DNA of 64,000 nt from G965197675 sp965197675 (GTDB taxonomy: Bacteria > Chloroflexota > Dehalococcoidia > Plut-88900). Both the position numbers and the translations under genes were made by a program. Below, in pieces: positions 17,237 through 25,933 of the stretch. Within the stretch, counting starts at the first letter, position 1. Each line of letters starts with the position of its first letter. Below the pieces are notes generated by a model that saw nothing but the letters and a program-made list of their open reading frames with translations, ran no database searches and was not told the origin of the DNA. The stretch covers positions 1,364,001 to 1,428,000 of the forward strand of contig OZ240221.1 in NCBI GenBank assembly GCA_965197675.1, written 5' to 3'.

Positions 17237-18184
17237 ATGAAGGAAGGCACAGTGTTTGTTGGCATTGACGTTTCCCGGGAGCGCTTGGATCTGGCGGTAC
17301 GTCCAACAGGTGAAGTAAGGGAGGTCTCCAACACCTCTGCGGGCATCAGTTCTCTGGCGGATTTCCTCAATGGGGTCGGGCCGGAGTTGGTGGTGTTGGA
17401 AGCCACTGGTGGCATGGAAGCGCTCGTAGCAGCAGAACTGGCGTCGGCGGGACTGCGAGTAGTCGTGGTGAATCCCCTGCAGGTGCGGGACTTTGCCCGT
17501 GCTGCTGGGAAGCTGGCCAAGACGGACTCCCTGGATGCGCATGCATTGGCGCACTTTGGCGAAGCCGTCCGGGCAGAGGTCGCACCTCTGCCCGATGCCA
17601 CCGCCAGAGAACTGGTCGCCATGGTAGCCCGGCGACACCAACTGGTGGAGATGATCGCTGCGGAAGGGAACCGGCTCCGTACCGCTACCAGGCGGATACA
17701 CCCCGAGGTCCAGGAGCATATCCAGTGGATGAAAGACAACCTGGAGCAGCTGGATCGAGACCTGGACGATACCATCCGTTCCTCGCCCATGTGGAAGGAC
17801 AAAGACCAGGTGCTGCGGAGCACCCCCGGCGTGGGTCCTGTCTTATCCATGACCCTCTTGTCGGAAATGGCGGAACTGGGCGCCCTGAACCGCTGGCAGA
17901 TCGCTGCCCTGGTGGGGGTGGCGCCGTTCAACCGGGACAGCGGTACCCTGAGGGGAAAACGCAAGGTGTGGGGAGGTCGCAAGCAGGTCAGGGCTGCGCT
18001 CTACATGGCAACCCTGGTTGCCACCCGGTACAATCCCGTGCTCCAGGCCTTCTACCAACGCCTCTGTGCTGCTGGGAAACCGAAGAAGGTCGCCCTCACC
18101 GCCTGCATGCGCAAGCTCCTTACCATACTCAACGTGATGATCAAGAATAATCGCCATTGGAACCCTATTGTTCAGAACTCTTGA
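17237..18184 (+). CDS. IS110-family transposase (DEDD recombinase)
   Basis: This 315-residue serine recombinase with a RuvC-like fold is full length. The N-terminal DEDD domain shows Asp11 in VGIDVS, Glu55 in VVLEATGG and Asp97/Asp100 in KTDSLDAHAL. The C-terminal Tnp domain has the helix-hairpin-helix-like STPGVGPVLS, WQIAALVGVAPFNRDSG (the Ser of RDSG being the likely nucleophile), GGRKQVRAALYM and a MRKLLTILNVMI tail. AAGGAG lies just before the ATG. The frame has no damage, so the element may be active. A decayed relative lies at 35294-35512. Confidence 0.95.
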   Translation: MKEGTVFVGIDVSRERLDLAVRPTGEVREVSNTSAGISSLADFLNGVGPELVVLEATGGMEALVAAELASAGLRVVVVNPLQVRDFARAAGKLAKTDSLDAHALAHFGEAVRAEVAPLPDATARELVAMVARRHQLVEMIAAEGNRLRTATRRIHPEVQEHIQWMKDNLEQLDRDLDDTIRSSPMWKDKDQVLRSTPGVGPVLSMTLLSEMAELGALNRWQIAALVGVAPFNRDSGTLRGKRKVWGGRKQVRAALYMATLVATRYNPVLQAFYQRLCAAGKPKKVALTACMRKLLTILNVMIKNNRHWNPIVQNS

Positions 18185-18382
18185 CTTTCAAGACAGTTGC
18201 TGAGCTGGTCGAAGGGAGTGAGCGGGACAGGAATGTGCCCCCACTTACAAAAACCTACCTGGGCGGGTGGTTGGAGAACAAGGCGTTTGCCTCTCTGAAC
18301 AGCCTCCACGCCCCACCCGCTGATGTATAATGAAGTCTCTAAGTTAAAAGCTCTCAGCAGAAATCAGCCAATAGGGGGAGAA
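18185..18382. repeat. Right IS end and dispersed repeats before the monooxygenase
   Basis: The first 15 bases are the IS right end. Then comes the repeat half GAGCTGGTCGAAGGGAGTGAGCGGGACAGG and an ACAAAAACCTACCTGGGCGGGTGG block (about 18244-18270) with a TTTGCCTCTCTGAACAG half. A GGGGGAG ribosome site (18374-18380) serves the next gene. Confidence 0.7.
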
Positions 18383-19417
18383 ATGAACCAGTCTGTTGAC
18401 TTCAGCGTTTTCGTCGTATGCAGGGACTGGTCCTATCCCGAGCTGCGGACAGTAGTCCAGGAAGCCGAACGACTCGGCTTCAGCGCAGCATGGCATGAGG
18501 ACAACATCACCGGCCATTCACCCGTGCCGCGAGACCTTCCAGGCTTTGACGTCTGGGCAGTCTTGCCAGCCTTGGCGGAAGCCACGAACACCATTCGTCT
18601 CGGTCCCATGGCCACCCCCGTTCCCCGGCGTTTCGCCCCGTTGCTAGCTAAGACTGCGGCCTCCTTCGACGTCATCTCCGGGGGGCGGCTGGACATGGCG
18701 CTAGGAGCCGGGGACGACACTTACCAGTACGAGATGATCGGTCAAGAGTTTCCGGAGCGAAAGATAAGGGTGGGCATGCTGCGAGAGGCCATCGAGGTTA
18801 TGAAGCTGATGTGGTCGGAGAAGCGAGCCAACTTCAGCGGCGAACACTACTATCTGAGCGATGCCATTTTAAGTCCCAAGCCCCTGCAGAAACCCAATCC
18901 GCCCATATGGGTCGCTATCAGCAATAGTAAGAGGGTGTTGCCCAGACTAGCCGCCGAGTACGGCGATGCCATCTGTATAACCTGGGGCCCCGACCAAGAT
19001 GTAGCACAATCCCTAGATTCCTTTGTGGAGCGGTGCGACGAACTCAAAATTCCCAAGGAGTCTCGAAAGATGGCCCGTCATATGTGGGTGGTTCTGTGTG
19101 AAGAGGGTTTCGACTGGAAGCCGGCCTTCACGCAGATCACTCACATCCCCATGGACTGGAGCCTCTATGCATCCCCTGCAACGGTTCCAGAGGGCGAAGA
19201 TGGTCTGGGATTCGCAGCAGGCCCGCCCGAGAAGGTTGCAGCCGAGGTCAAGCGTCGCACCATCGACATGGGTTTCAATCACGTCATGTTGAACTTCCTG
19301 AGCGTAGGCTCTTATGCCGATGCCATTGACACAGATGGGCTCGAAGGATGGTCAGGCAACTATCTGGGCACTATGCGCAGAGCCGTCGAGGAGATATTGC
19401 CCACGCTGAAGGGCTAG
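18383..19417 (+). CDS. LLM-class flavin-dependent oxidoreductase
   Basis: This 344-residue enzyme is a bacterial luciferase-like (LLM) TIM-barrel oxidoreductase. The start is the ATG at 18383, directly behind GGGGGAG; an upstream ATG at 18323 has no such site. Typical blocks are the FDVISGGRLDMALGAGD flavin/F420 pocket, IRLGPMATPVPRR and KPLQKPNPPIWVA. These enzymes use FMN or F420 to oxidise or reduce small organics, and SAR202 bacteria carry many of them. The neighbouring amidohydrolases suggest a part in breaking down a recalcitrant organic compound. The cofactor and substrate are not determined. Confidence 0.9.
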   Translation: MNQSVDFSVFVVCRDWSYPELRTVVQEAERLGFSAAWHEDNITGHSPVPRDLPGFDVWAVLPALAEATNTIRLGPMATPVPRRFAPLLAKTAASFDVISGGRLDMALGAGDDTYQYEMIGQEFPERKIRVGMLREAIEVMKLMWSEKRANFSGEHYYLSDAILSPKPLQKPNPPIWVAISNSKRVLPRLAAEYGDAICITWGPDQDVAQSLDSFVERCDELKIPKESRKMARHMWVVLCEEGFDWKPAFTQITHIPMDWSLYASPATVPEGEDGLGFAAGPPEKVAAEVKRRTIDMGFNHVMLNFLSVGSYADAIDTDGLEGWSGNYLGTMRRAVEEILPTLKG

Positions 19418-19430
19418 GCACTGGTCGACT

Positions 19431-20618
19431 TCACGCGGGAAAACCGTACAGCTTGGCCGAGTTCTCCCAGACTATCTTGCTCAGCACCCTCTCATCCAAT
19501 TGACCCAGCTTCTCATCGATGACCTCTCGAGAGTCGGGCCAAACGCAGTCAGCGTGAGGATAGTCGGAGCCCCATATAATATTGTCCTCGCCTATGAAGC
19601 TCACCATCTCGTTGGTAACGAACTCGATCTGAAAGGTCGAGTAGCCTTGACGGTGCCAGTACTCGCTGGGCTTTAAGTTGAGCCCCAGATGATAGAGTTG
19701 CCTATCGTACTCGTCGTCTATACGATGGAGCACGTAGGGTATCCAGCCCACGCCGCATTCCCCCAGAACGAACTTGAGGCCTGGGAAGCGGTCACAGGCT
19801 CCGGACAGGATGATGCTGGACATGTATTCCGCCCCGGACAGCTGGAAAATGGCCTTGTCCAGACCATTGGTGACCCAGTAATACTCCTCTTCATCCTCCG
19901 GCTTCGGATACCGGGGAACGAATCCCAGCGTATGGAAGGAGATGGGAAGTTGACACTCGGCGGCCGCAGCCCAAACCACGTCCCAAACCTTATGGTAGAT
20001 GGGTTCTACAGTGTTGCCTACGTTTATCACGCCACCCCGCAGACCTGAATCCGCTGCCTTGCGCACCTGCCTCGCTGCTATCTGAGGATCGTGTCCGGCG
20101 AGGCATGCCAATCCAACCAGGCGACCGGGATGACTCTTGCAGAAATCAGCCACCCACTCGTTGTAGATGTCGTAGGCTGCGGTTATGATCTCGTCATCCT
20201 TCAAACCATATGATGGACCTGGTAGCTCCACGCCCGTCGACGCCGCAGCCAAGTCAAGCAGACCGTACAGCACCTCCCCACTGATGCCGTCGGTATCCTG
20301 GTCCTTTATCCGCAAATCGGGATCAGCGGGATGGTACAATCCCTTCTGCCCATCGGAAAAGAACCTCTCCTCTTCCATTCTGTCGAAACGCCTGGATTCG
20401 CCAGGCACGTAAGGCTTCCAGGTTGGATCGAGCCCACATCCTCCTACCCACCCTAGAGATATATCTTCAGCAAACCACTTCTTCCCCTCTGGCGTTTCCT
20501 TCACCTGGGGCATCCTATCTTTAATCGCAGCGGGTGCATTGGAGACGAACAGGTCCTCGGGAAGCCAAACGTGGTCGACGTGAGAATCCCCTGAGATAAC
20601 TTTACCTTTCCACACCAA
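19431..20618 (-). CDS. Amidohydrolase-2 family hydrolase, divergent member
   Basis: This 395-residue metal-dependent hydrolase of the amidohydrolase-2 (PF04909-type) fold is related to aminocarboxymuconate-semialdehyde decarboxylase. The first metal site is GDSHVDH, a His in SFHTLGF follows, and the end carries IIWGSDYPHADCVWP with the metal-binding Asp. It is longer and clearly less similar than the three closely related paralogs at 23249, 27630 and 31155. TTG at 20618 (six bases after AAGGAGG) or the next codon GTG may start it. It is convergent with the flavin monooxygenase, ending 13 bases from its stop. Confidence 0.87.
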   Translation of the reverse strand: MVWKGKVISGDSHVDHVWLPEDLFVSNAPAAIKDRMPQVKETPEGKKWFAEDISLGWVGGCGLDPTWKPYVPGESRRFDRMEEERFFSDGQKGLYHPADPDLRIKDQDTDGISGEVLYGLLDLAAASTGVELPGPSYGLKDDEIITAAYDIYNEWVADFCKSHPGRLVGLACLAGHDPQIAARQVRKAADSGLRGGVINVGNTVEPIYHKVWDVVWAAAAECQLPISFHTLGFVPRYPKPEDEEEYYWVTNGLDKAIFQLSGAEYMSSIILSGACDRFPGLKFVLGECGVGWIPYVLHRIDDEYDRQLYHLGLNLKPSEYWHRQGYSTFQIEFVTNEMVSFIGEDNIIWGSDYPHADCVWPDSREVIDEKLGQLDERVLSKIVWENSAKLYGFPA

Positions 20619-21104
20619 AATGGTCCTCCTTAATCGAGTAAATGCATTTGGACTAGCTACATTGTATCAAAAAAGAAAAACCCAAATCCTACGGATGGAG
20701 TCCATAGGGGCGGAGTTCATCCCGGTGAAGCGGTATAGACTGTCATGCCGACCACCCTCCACTATGTCATTTCGAGCGAAGCCGAGAAATCTTGAGGGGG
20801 TAGGGTCTTCCGCCCACGTCGGGAACGATCAGGGCCTGCTGGGGCAACATCCCCGCTCAAATGGTTTGACAAGCTCACCATGAGCGGGGGCGTGCTGTAT
20901 ATCCGCTCACTCTGAGCCTGTCGAAGGGCGTGAGTGAGACAGGAGTGTGTTGTCACCCCCACTTCCTTTCCTCTACTATTATTAAAGTACCGGCAACTAC
21001 CCCCTTCCGTCATTCCCGTGCTTGACACGGGAATCCAGGGGAAGGGTGTTGCACGAGGTTGATGTACCCATAGATACAAAACCTACCTGGGTGGGCGGTT
21101 GGGT
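20619..21104. repeat. Intergenic dispersed repeats
   Basis: No gene is seen; an open frame at 20762-21079 is repeat sequence. It contains CAAGCTCACCATGAGCGGGG (about 20870-20889), CGCTCACTCTGAGCCTGTCG followed by AAGGGCGTGAGTGAGACAGG (20901-20941), the palindromic element 21008-21038, and an ACAAAACCTACCTGGGTGGG block at 21076-21106. Confidence 0.75.
21008..21038 (+). repeat. Palindromic dispersed element, copy 2
   Basis: The sequence is identical to 16946-16976 over 31 bases, and the similarity continues as GGGTGTTGCACG(A/G)GGTTGA downstream. Confidence 0.9.
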
Positions 21105-21290
21105 CCAACCACAAGCTGATGAAAAACTCAATCAAAATATAACTGGCCTTCGTGCCTGGGAAACCCGTAAAACAAAACCTTTTTACAATTCAATCAAATT
21201 TCAAAGCTAAACAAAGAAAAACAATCAAGTTGCCACACACAAGCCCACCCGACAATTGATGCAGGACCATCGCGTTTAGGTCAAAACCGG
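21105..21290 (-). repeat. AT-rich long repeat, copy C (inverted, truncated)
   Basis: Read on the minus strand this matches the left parts of copies A (34913) and B (50690): an AAAGCCGGTTTTGACC-like start, GGGCTTGTGTGTGGCAACTT, GATTGTTTTTCTTTGTTTAG, a poly-A/T core with GGTTTTGTTTTACGGG, CCCAGGCACGAAG and TTTTGATTGAGTTTTTCATC. The right part found in A and B is missing. Confidence 0.85.
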
Positions 21291-21630
21291 CTTTCGCTGA
21301 ACTCACACCCAGCCCGTCTGGACGCCGGCGAAAGCAGGAAAAACAGCTGGAGGTGTATCCGCTATCTCAAAATGGGATTGCCCTGTGAGTCGAGTAACGG
21401 GCTAGTCGGATTTAGGTAACGACTACGTTGGTACATGAAGACCGTCTGGGAGTAGTAGAGATCATCCCAGAATGCAGGTTCCGCTTTGAGAAGTGCAGTC
21501 CAATAACCAACTACTACGATACTCTCCCCAAGTCTCGAGAAACCGTTTTGACGACCTGACCAAACCTTAGAATTAGCTCCTAGCGTTGCAGCATAGCTAC
21601 AGCCTAGCTATCACATTCCGCCGACCCCTC
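21291..21630. other. Unassigned intergenic stretch
   Basis: There is no gene that I trust. A short stretch around 21440-21500 vaguely recalls the GEIVEVMPGSRF region of the dehydrogenase at 4138, but frames do not stay open long enough to call a pseudogene. Confidence 0.4.
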
Positions 21631-23190
21631 TTATACGTTGACCAGCTTTAAAACTTCTCTGTACACCCTCTGCTCCTCTCCGACGTGAACGACGGCCGCT
21701 GACTTGGCAGCAGCGGCGAGGTGTACCCAACGGAAGGGCTCTCTAGTGTTGTTGAACTCCTCGTAGATAGCCTGGTGCTGCTTGACTGCATGAAGCTCGG
21801 TGAAGTCATCTCGGCAAATGAGCTCACCAAATCTCACAAAAAGAGGCATAGGGTCGTATCCCAGCTTGGCGTACTGCTGAGCCAAGGAGATGATGTCCTT
21901 GACTTTAGGCTTCGCAGCCATCTCCTCAGTATCTAGCGTAGTCCAATATATGCGGGGTTGCTTTTCGATAGTTTCAGTGATGACGTCAATAAGTTCCTCT
22001 TGACCGCGCTCGGGAAGCTCCGCAAGAGTCTCGGTGTCAGCGCCGGGGGACCAATGCAGCCACTCCTCGCTGAGTGTGCACTCCGGCCCGGTAATGCCGG
22101 TAAGAAGGGCCAGAATCTTATTCCGCAGGCTAATTCCCTCCATATTCAACAGATACCTACGAGAGTTCGTTCCAGTATGCAGATGAGAGTCCATTGGGTT
22201 CCCATAGTTGCTGCTAAGGAAGACGGTGGAAGCACCGATGGAGAGGGCCTCTCCAGCACCTTTCAGAGAGAGTCCATCAGCCAGAGCCTTACCCAACATC
22301 TCCACAGTCTCGTAGAAGTCCTGACTGGCGCCTATAAGACTCCCTAACTTACCAATAGCCCGAGTCTCGCCTTCATTGGTCTCAGTGGGGATTCCTATCT
22401 CCAGCAGCCGGTATTTGTCTACTATCTCCTCTATGAAGCTGAAATCCACGTCTCTGGCGTCGGAGAGGGGGACTGGATTCCGCGCTTGATAGCGCGCTAC
22501 CGGCCGCAGCAGCACAGAAGCCCACTCCCACCCTATGGTATCCAACGCCCTCACAGTGAACATGGGGTAGAGAAAGTTGTGGTCGTCCATCCAGTTCCTG
22601 GAAACCGCTGTGTATACCATCAGGTCAAACACTTCACCGTGGGGAAGATTCTCTAAAAGCCAGAGGAAGTATTGCTCGGCCGCGGCTGGTCTACCAGCCT
22701 GAACACTCCTGGTGAAGGCTTCCTTCGTTAGTTTGACCTTGTCTCCGCTGCCGTTTCCGTTTCCCATGATACGCATGTGCACGATGCTCGACTCGGCATC
22801 GAAGTAGTCTTCGTATGGTTTCTCCATGGTTCCGTCCATGGGTTCCAATTCGGGCATGATGTATGGCCCCATGTGTCGAGAGTGGATGTGATGGTTACAA
22901 AGAGCCACGTGTTGAATGATGGGCACTAACGCCGTCTTCCCAGACAGACGCCTGGAGGTTTCATACGACCCATGTGTGCCACATATTGGATGTACCGGCC
23001 CCCCATGGTGTTTTGAGGGGAGCTCGGTGGAGCGAACCACAGCGACCGCCCCGGCCCTAACCAGCTCCTTTGCCGACACACCGTCCTGTAGCTTGGTGAG
23101 AGTTGCCTCTACTATCTCATTCGGCTCCGTATCCTCTACGAATCGGACCAGGTCTTCTACCTCGGAAGTGAAACTGATTGCCTTGACCAT
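21631..23190 (-). CDS. Uncharacterised 519-aa protein with histidine-rich N-terminal motif
   Basis: I do not recognise this protein. It is soluble, mostly helical and without signal peptide or membrane span. The striking part is residues about 60-108: KHHGGPVHPICGTHG and HVALCNHHIHSRHMGPY, whose dense His/Cys look like a metal site. A second set is SNYGNPMDSHLHTGTN near 335-350. The overall feel, a helical protein with conserved histidines in small loops, resembles questin-oxidase-like proteins, but this is a guess. GGAGG lies before the ATG at 23190. It sits amid the amidohydrolase cluster on the same strand as the gene at 23249, 58 bases away, so it may act on the same substrate. Confidence 0.75.
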   Translation of the reverse strand: MVKAISFTSEVEDLVRFVEDTEPNEIVEATLTKLQDGVSAKELVRAGAVAVVRSTELPSKHHGGPVHPICGTHGSYETSRRLSGKTALVPIIQHVALCNHHIHSRHMGPYIMPELEPMDGTMEKPYEDYFDAESSIVHMRIMGNGNGSGDKVKLTKEAFTRSVQAGRPAAAEQYFLWLLENLPHGEVFDLMVYTAVSRNWMDDHNFLYPMFTVRALDTIGWEWASVLLRPVARYQARNPVPLSDARDVDFSFIEEIVDKYRLLEIGIPTETNEGETRAIGKLGSLIGASQDFYETVEMLGKALADGLSLKGAGEALSIGASTVFLSSNYGNPMDSHLHTGTNSRRYLLNMEGISLRNKILALLTGITGPECTLSEEWLHWSPGADTETLAELPERGQEELIDVITETIEKQPRIYWTTLDTEEMAAKPKVKDIISLAQQYAKLGYDPMPLFVRFGELICRDDFTELHAVKQHQAIYEEFNNTREPFRWVHLAAAAKSAAVVHVGEEQRVYREVLKLVNV

Positions 23191-23248
23191 AACCGCCTCC
23201 TGACCTCAAATATAGCTTCCTCGTCTGCCTCTCTGGGTACCGGTATTT

Positions 23249-24391
23249 TCAGCTATCGTTGAAACCATACAAGCGGGCCGCATTTTCTCCCGCTATCTTA
23301 CGCACTTCATCATCGGGGACTCCTGCGAGAATTTCGCCGAGCACCTGCCTGGAACGGGGAAAGGTTCCTTCGGCATGAGGGTAGTCAGATCCCCAGGTTA
23401 AACAGTCCACCCCTATTATATCTCGCTCTCGTATTCCCGTCCTGTCGTCCTGAAAGCTGAGGAATACGTTCCGGTGGAAGAAGTCACTGGGCACTAAGTC
23501 TGACTGAAACCTTACCCAGTCCTCTCTTTGAGGCCTCTGGGTATAAGCGAAGTCAAGCTGCTCGATGAAGTAGGGTGCCCAGGCTAACCCCTGCTCTACA
23601 GCCACTACTCTCAGGCGAGGAAATCGCTCGAATACCCCCGAAAAGATCATGTCGGCGAGAGAGACTCGCACCCAGTGGTCGATTACGGTCATAGCCGTGG
23701 CCTTTACAGTATCCGCGACTGGGCCGCCATGGTTGGTGAACGAGTGCAGGCTGAGGGGAATCTGTAGCTCTTCTGCAGTGGCCCAGAGAGGCTCATACTC
23801 CGGCCTGTCGTAGGGTCTATCCTCAGGTGGATATACGGTGATCATCGCACCCGATAGCCCCATCCTATGTGATCGTTGCAGCTCTTCTACTCCCTTCCGA
23901 ACATCATCCAGGTTTACCATTGCTATGCCCTTGATCTCATCTGGATGAGCCTGACAGAACTCGGCAAGCCAATCGTTGTAGGCTTGGAACATGGCCGACA
24001 GGAATGCGGAATCGTTTACCGTCCACACCGAAACTACCGAAGGATAAACTACCGCCCCTGCAATTCCATCGATCTCTAGGTCTTTGGCGAACTCGTCGGG
24101 AATATACCCGCCCGGCCGTACATTGGAGAATCTGTCCACTATGGACATTGCCTCGGGATCGGTAAATCTCAAGTCGGCCTGAATATTCTCTCCCAGAGAG
24201 TCGGTCCTTTGGCCGTCCACGTACCACCAGTCCCCGTCTTTTTCTTCCACCAATCGGGGAGCACGGTCCAGAAACTCAGAGTCGATTCTATCTATCCATA
24301 GACTCGGAGGCTCTATTACGTGACTGTCCGATGAGATGATCGTGTAGCTATCCACTGTCCCTATCCCGTATCCCCCAATCTTAAACAACAT
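23249..24391 (-). CDS. Amidohydrolase-2 family hydrolase, paralog A
   Basis: This metal-dependent hydrolase of about 380 residues is one of three close paralogs in this window (with 27630 and 31155). It has the metal motif SSDSHVIEPPSLW, the active-site SLHSFTNHGG, the EQGLAWAPYFIEQLDFAY helix and the C-terminal LTWGSDYPHAEGTFPRS with the metal Asp. A shared WWYVDGQRT segment near the N-terminus looks like a substrate-specific signature of the trio. The start is uncertain: the ATG at 24391 or a GTG twelve codons later. Relatives act as decarboxylases or hydrolases of ring-cleavage products. The substrate is unknown. Confidence 0.87.
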   Translation of the reverse strand: MLFKIGGYGIGTVDSYTIISSDSHVIEPPSLWIDRIDSEFLDRAPRLVEEKDGDWWYVDGQRTDSLGENIQADLRFTDPEAMSIVDRFSNVRPGGYIPDEFAKDLEIDGIAGAVVYPSVVSVWTVNDSAFLSAMFQAYNDWLAEFCQAHPDEIKGIAMVNLDDVRKGVEELQRSHRMGLSGAMITVYPPEDRPYDRPEYEPLWATAEELQIPLSLHSFTNHGGPVADTVKATAMTVIDHWVRVSLADMIFSGVFERFPRLRVVAVEQGLAWAPYFIEQLDFAYTQRPQREDWVRFQSDLVPSDFFHRNVFLSFQDDRTGIRERDIIGVDCLTWGSDYPHAEGTFPRSRQVLGEILAGVPDDEVRKIAGENAARLYGFNDS

Positions 24392-24571
24392 CCCTATAAT
24401 AGCACCTCGCTATACGGCTGACCACTTTGATCATAAGTTAAACGTAGGCTTAATCCCCCTACCTTGATACCAAAATCTCCCGGCTCCTTTTCCATCGGAA
24501 GAAGGTTAGAGCCTGCCCCTACTTGGTATGGGGATGAGCAAGGCCGGCTGGGGTAACAGCCCCGCTAATGT

Positions 24572-24611
24572 GGTTCCCTTCGGTAAACTCAGGATAAACT
24601 CTAAGCTCACC
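24572..24611 (-). repeat. 40-bp repeat, inverted copy of 8065-8104
   Basis: This is the exact reverse complement of 8065-8104. Confidence 0.95.
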
Positions 24612-24697
24612 AAGAGCGGGGATTGAGGTGTTTCCGCTCACCCTGAGCTTGTCGAAGGGTGCCCTCATTCCCTATGCCGCCTGCCTGCAGCAGGCAG

Positions 24698-24727
24698 GTC
24701 ATTCCTGTGTCGAGCACGGGAATCCAC
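24698..24727 (+). repeat. Palindromic dispersed element, copy 3 (degenerate)
   Basis: GTCATTCCTGTGTCGAGCAC followed by GGGAATCCAC: the same inverted-repeat design as 16946-16976 with several changes. Confidence 0.75.
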
Positions 24728-25066
24728 GGCCTGTCTGCCGAGTCGAACGTAGCCTAGGCGGGGGACTTCACCCTCACTCCAGCCCCCTCCCTCAGGGAAA
24801 GGGTATTTGAGGCGAGGAATCTTGTGTGAAGAAAGACGTTGAATTGAAATTGAATGCTTGTACTAGCAATTTAGGATGAGGCCGGGATTCAGAACCTTCT
24901 CAACTGAGACCTGTCGGAGCAGGGCCACCCAGTAGATGGAGCAATATCTTGGGCCGAGGCGACCACGTTATAGCCTTGGACATGATAATCACTCAGCTTA
25001 CAGGTGTTGACTAAAGGATCAGCGCCGATATCCAGCAAAGCCGCCCCAAGCAGTCATATTGGCTGA

Positions 25067-25900
25067 TCAGGCCCGCCAAGCAGTTGGCACGTCTCCCGTT
25101 GGTGGATAGCTGCCGTCCGCATCGTGAGCTTCGTCGCCCGTTAACGCTGGATTGAAAATGCTCATCAGTCGGATGTCCGTCTCAGCCTTGAGTCTGTGAC
25201 GATCACGAGGCCCTACGACATAAAGAGAGCCGGGCTCCAGATCCCACTTTTCATTCGTTGTGATGTCTTCTACCATGGCTTTACCTTCAATGATATAGTT
25301 CGCCTCTACGTGGTTTTTGTACCACAGCACGGCGTCAGCGCCTGCTGACGCCGTGGGTACGGAGATAGTGAGGCCGAAGTCGTCCTTCCGATTTATATAG
25401 CGGTAAGCTCGATGCCCTCCGCCTAGAAGCGTCAGCAGGCGAGCGTCTTCCTCCCCAACAACATACATGGTGTGTCCCGCCTCGCCCAGCCAGGCGGGAG
25501 GTATTTCTCCAGTGGGCCCGAATGAACCCTCTGCATCGTGTCTCTCGGTTCCGATTATTGGTGGGTTGAATACGCTGATTAGGTAGACGTCGCCTCTCGA
25601 CGTGAGGCGATGTCGGTCCTTGGGGCCAACCATGTAGAGCATTCCAGGGCCCACCTCCCAACTCTTATTGAGAGTAAGGTCCTCGACTTTCGCGTGACCC
25701 GACACGATGAAGTTTGCCTCCACATGGTTCTTATAGTGTAGGTTCATGGTCCAGTCACCTGTGATGCGAACGTCGGAGATAGAGAAGCCACATTCATCAT
25801 CTCGCGTCAGTATACGGATGCTCCGCACGCCGCTCCCCTCCCTCTCCACAACCATCTCTTTGTCACTGCCCCGGTACTCTTCTAAGCGTCTCACGAACAT
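25067..25900 (-). CDS. Tandem ectoine synthase-like (EctC) double cupin
   Basis: This 277-residue protein is made of two head-to-tail EctC-like cupin domains (about 1-130 and 145-277). Each repeats the EctC landmarks: KNHVEANFIVSG / KNHVEANYIIEG, a GPGMLYMVGPKDRHRL / EPGSLYVVGPRDRHRL strand pair, FNPP or FNPALTG, and an HDA-DGS(F/Y)-PTG end. The Glu, Tyr and His that bind metal in EctC (in VEAN, LY and DRHR) are kept in both halves. Normal EctC is one domain of about 130 residues that closes N-acetyl-diaminobutyrate to ectoine. No ectA or ectB lies nearby, so the substrate may differ. AAGGGG precedes the ATG. It follows the D-aminoacylase-like gene by 33 bases on the same strand. Confidence 0.85.
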   Translation of the reverse strand: MFVRRLEEYRGSDKEMVVEREGSGVRSIRILTRDDECGFSISDVRITGDWTMNLHYKNHVEANFIVSGHAKVEDLTLNKSWEVGPGMLYMVGPKDRHRLTSRGDVYLISVFNPPIIGTERHDAEGSFGPTGEIPPAWLGEAGHTMYVVGEEDARLLTLLGGGHRAYRYINRKDDFGLTISVPTASAGADAVLWYKNHVEANYIIEGKAMVEDITTNEKWDLEPGSLYVVGPRDRHRLKAETDIRLMSIFNPALTGDEAHDADGSYPPTGDVPTAWRA

Positions 25901-25933
25901 GGTGCTAACCCCTTCATAGCATATCGAGTCTTA

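Larger units (their letters stand above)
17063..18199 (+). mobile_element. IS110-family insertion sequence, intact
   Basis: An element of about 1.14 kb consists of a 174-base noncoding left part, the recombinase gene and only 15 bases after the stop. The ends are inferred because it splits a dispersed repeat. The left flank ends CCGCTCAC (17054-17061) and the right flank resumes CTGAGCTGGTCGAAGGG (from 18200), while uninterrupted copies at 20901 and 24636 read CCGCTCACCCTGAGCTTGTC or close to it. A CT dinucleotide is present at both junctions (17063-17064 and 18200-18201), as expected for an IS110 core. The right end TTCAAGACAGTTG is repeated in the remnant at 35499-35512. Confidence 0.8.
24392..25066. 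repeat. Intergenic dispersed repeats and a possible gene remnant
   Basis: The stretch holds the 40-bp element 24572-24611, CCGCTCACCCTGAGCTTGTC with GAAGGG (24636-24660) and a palindromic element at 24698-24727. From 24889 to 25053 the minus strand keeps a 54-codon open frame (LLGAALLDIGADPLVNTC... ending at a TGA) with plausible protein texture. It could be the tail of a decayed gene. Confidence 0.6.

Noticed and set aside
20762..21079. 105-codon minus-strand open frame
   Set aside because: It runs through two repeat elements and has a repeat-derived composition.
21440..21530. Possible remnant of an alcohol dehydrogenase
   Set aside because: Similarity is limited to a few residues (VVEIIPECRF) and the frames are short.
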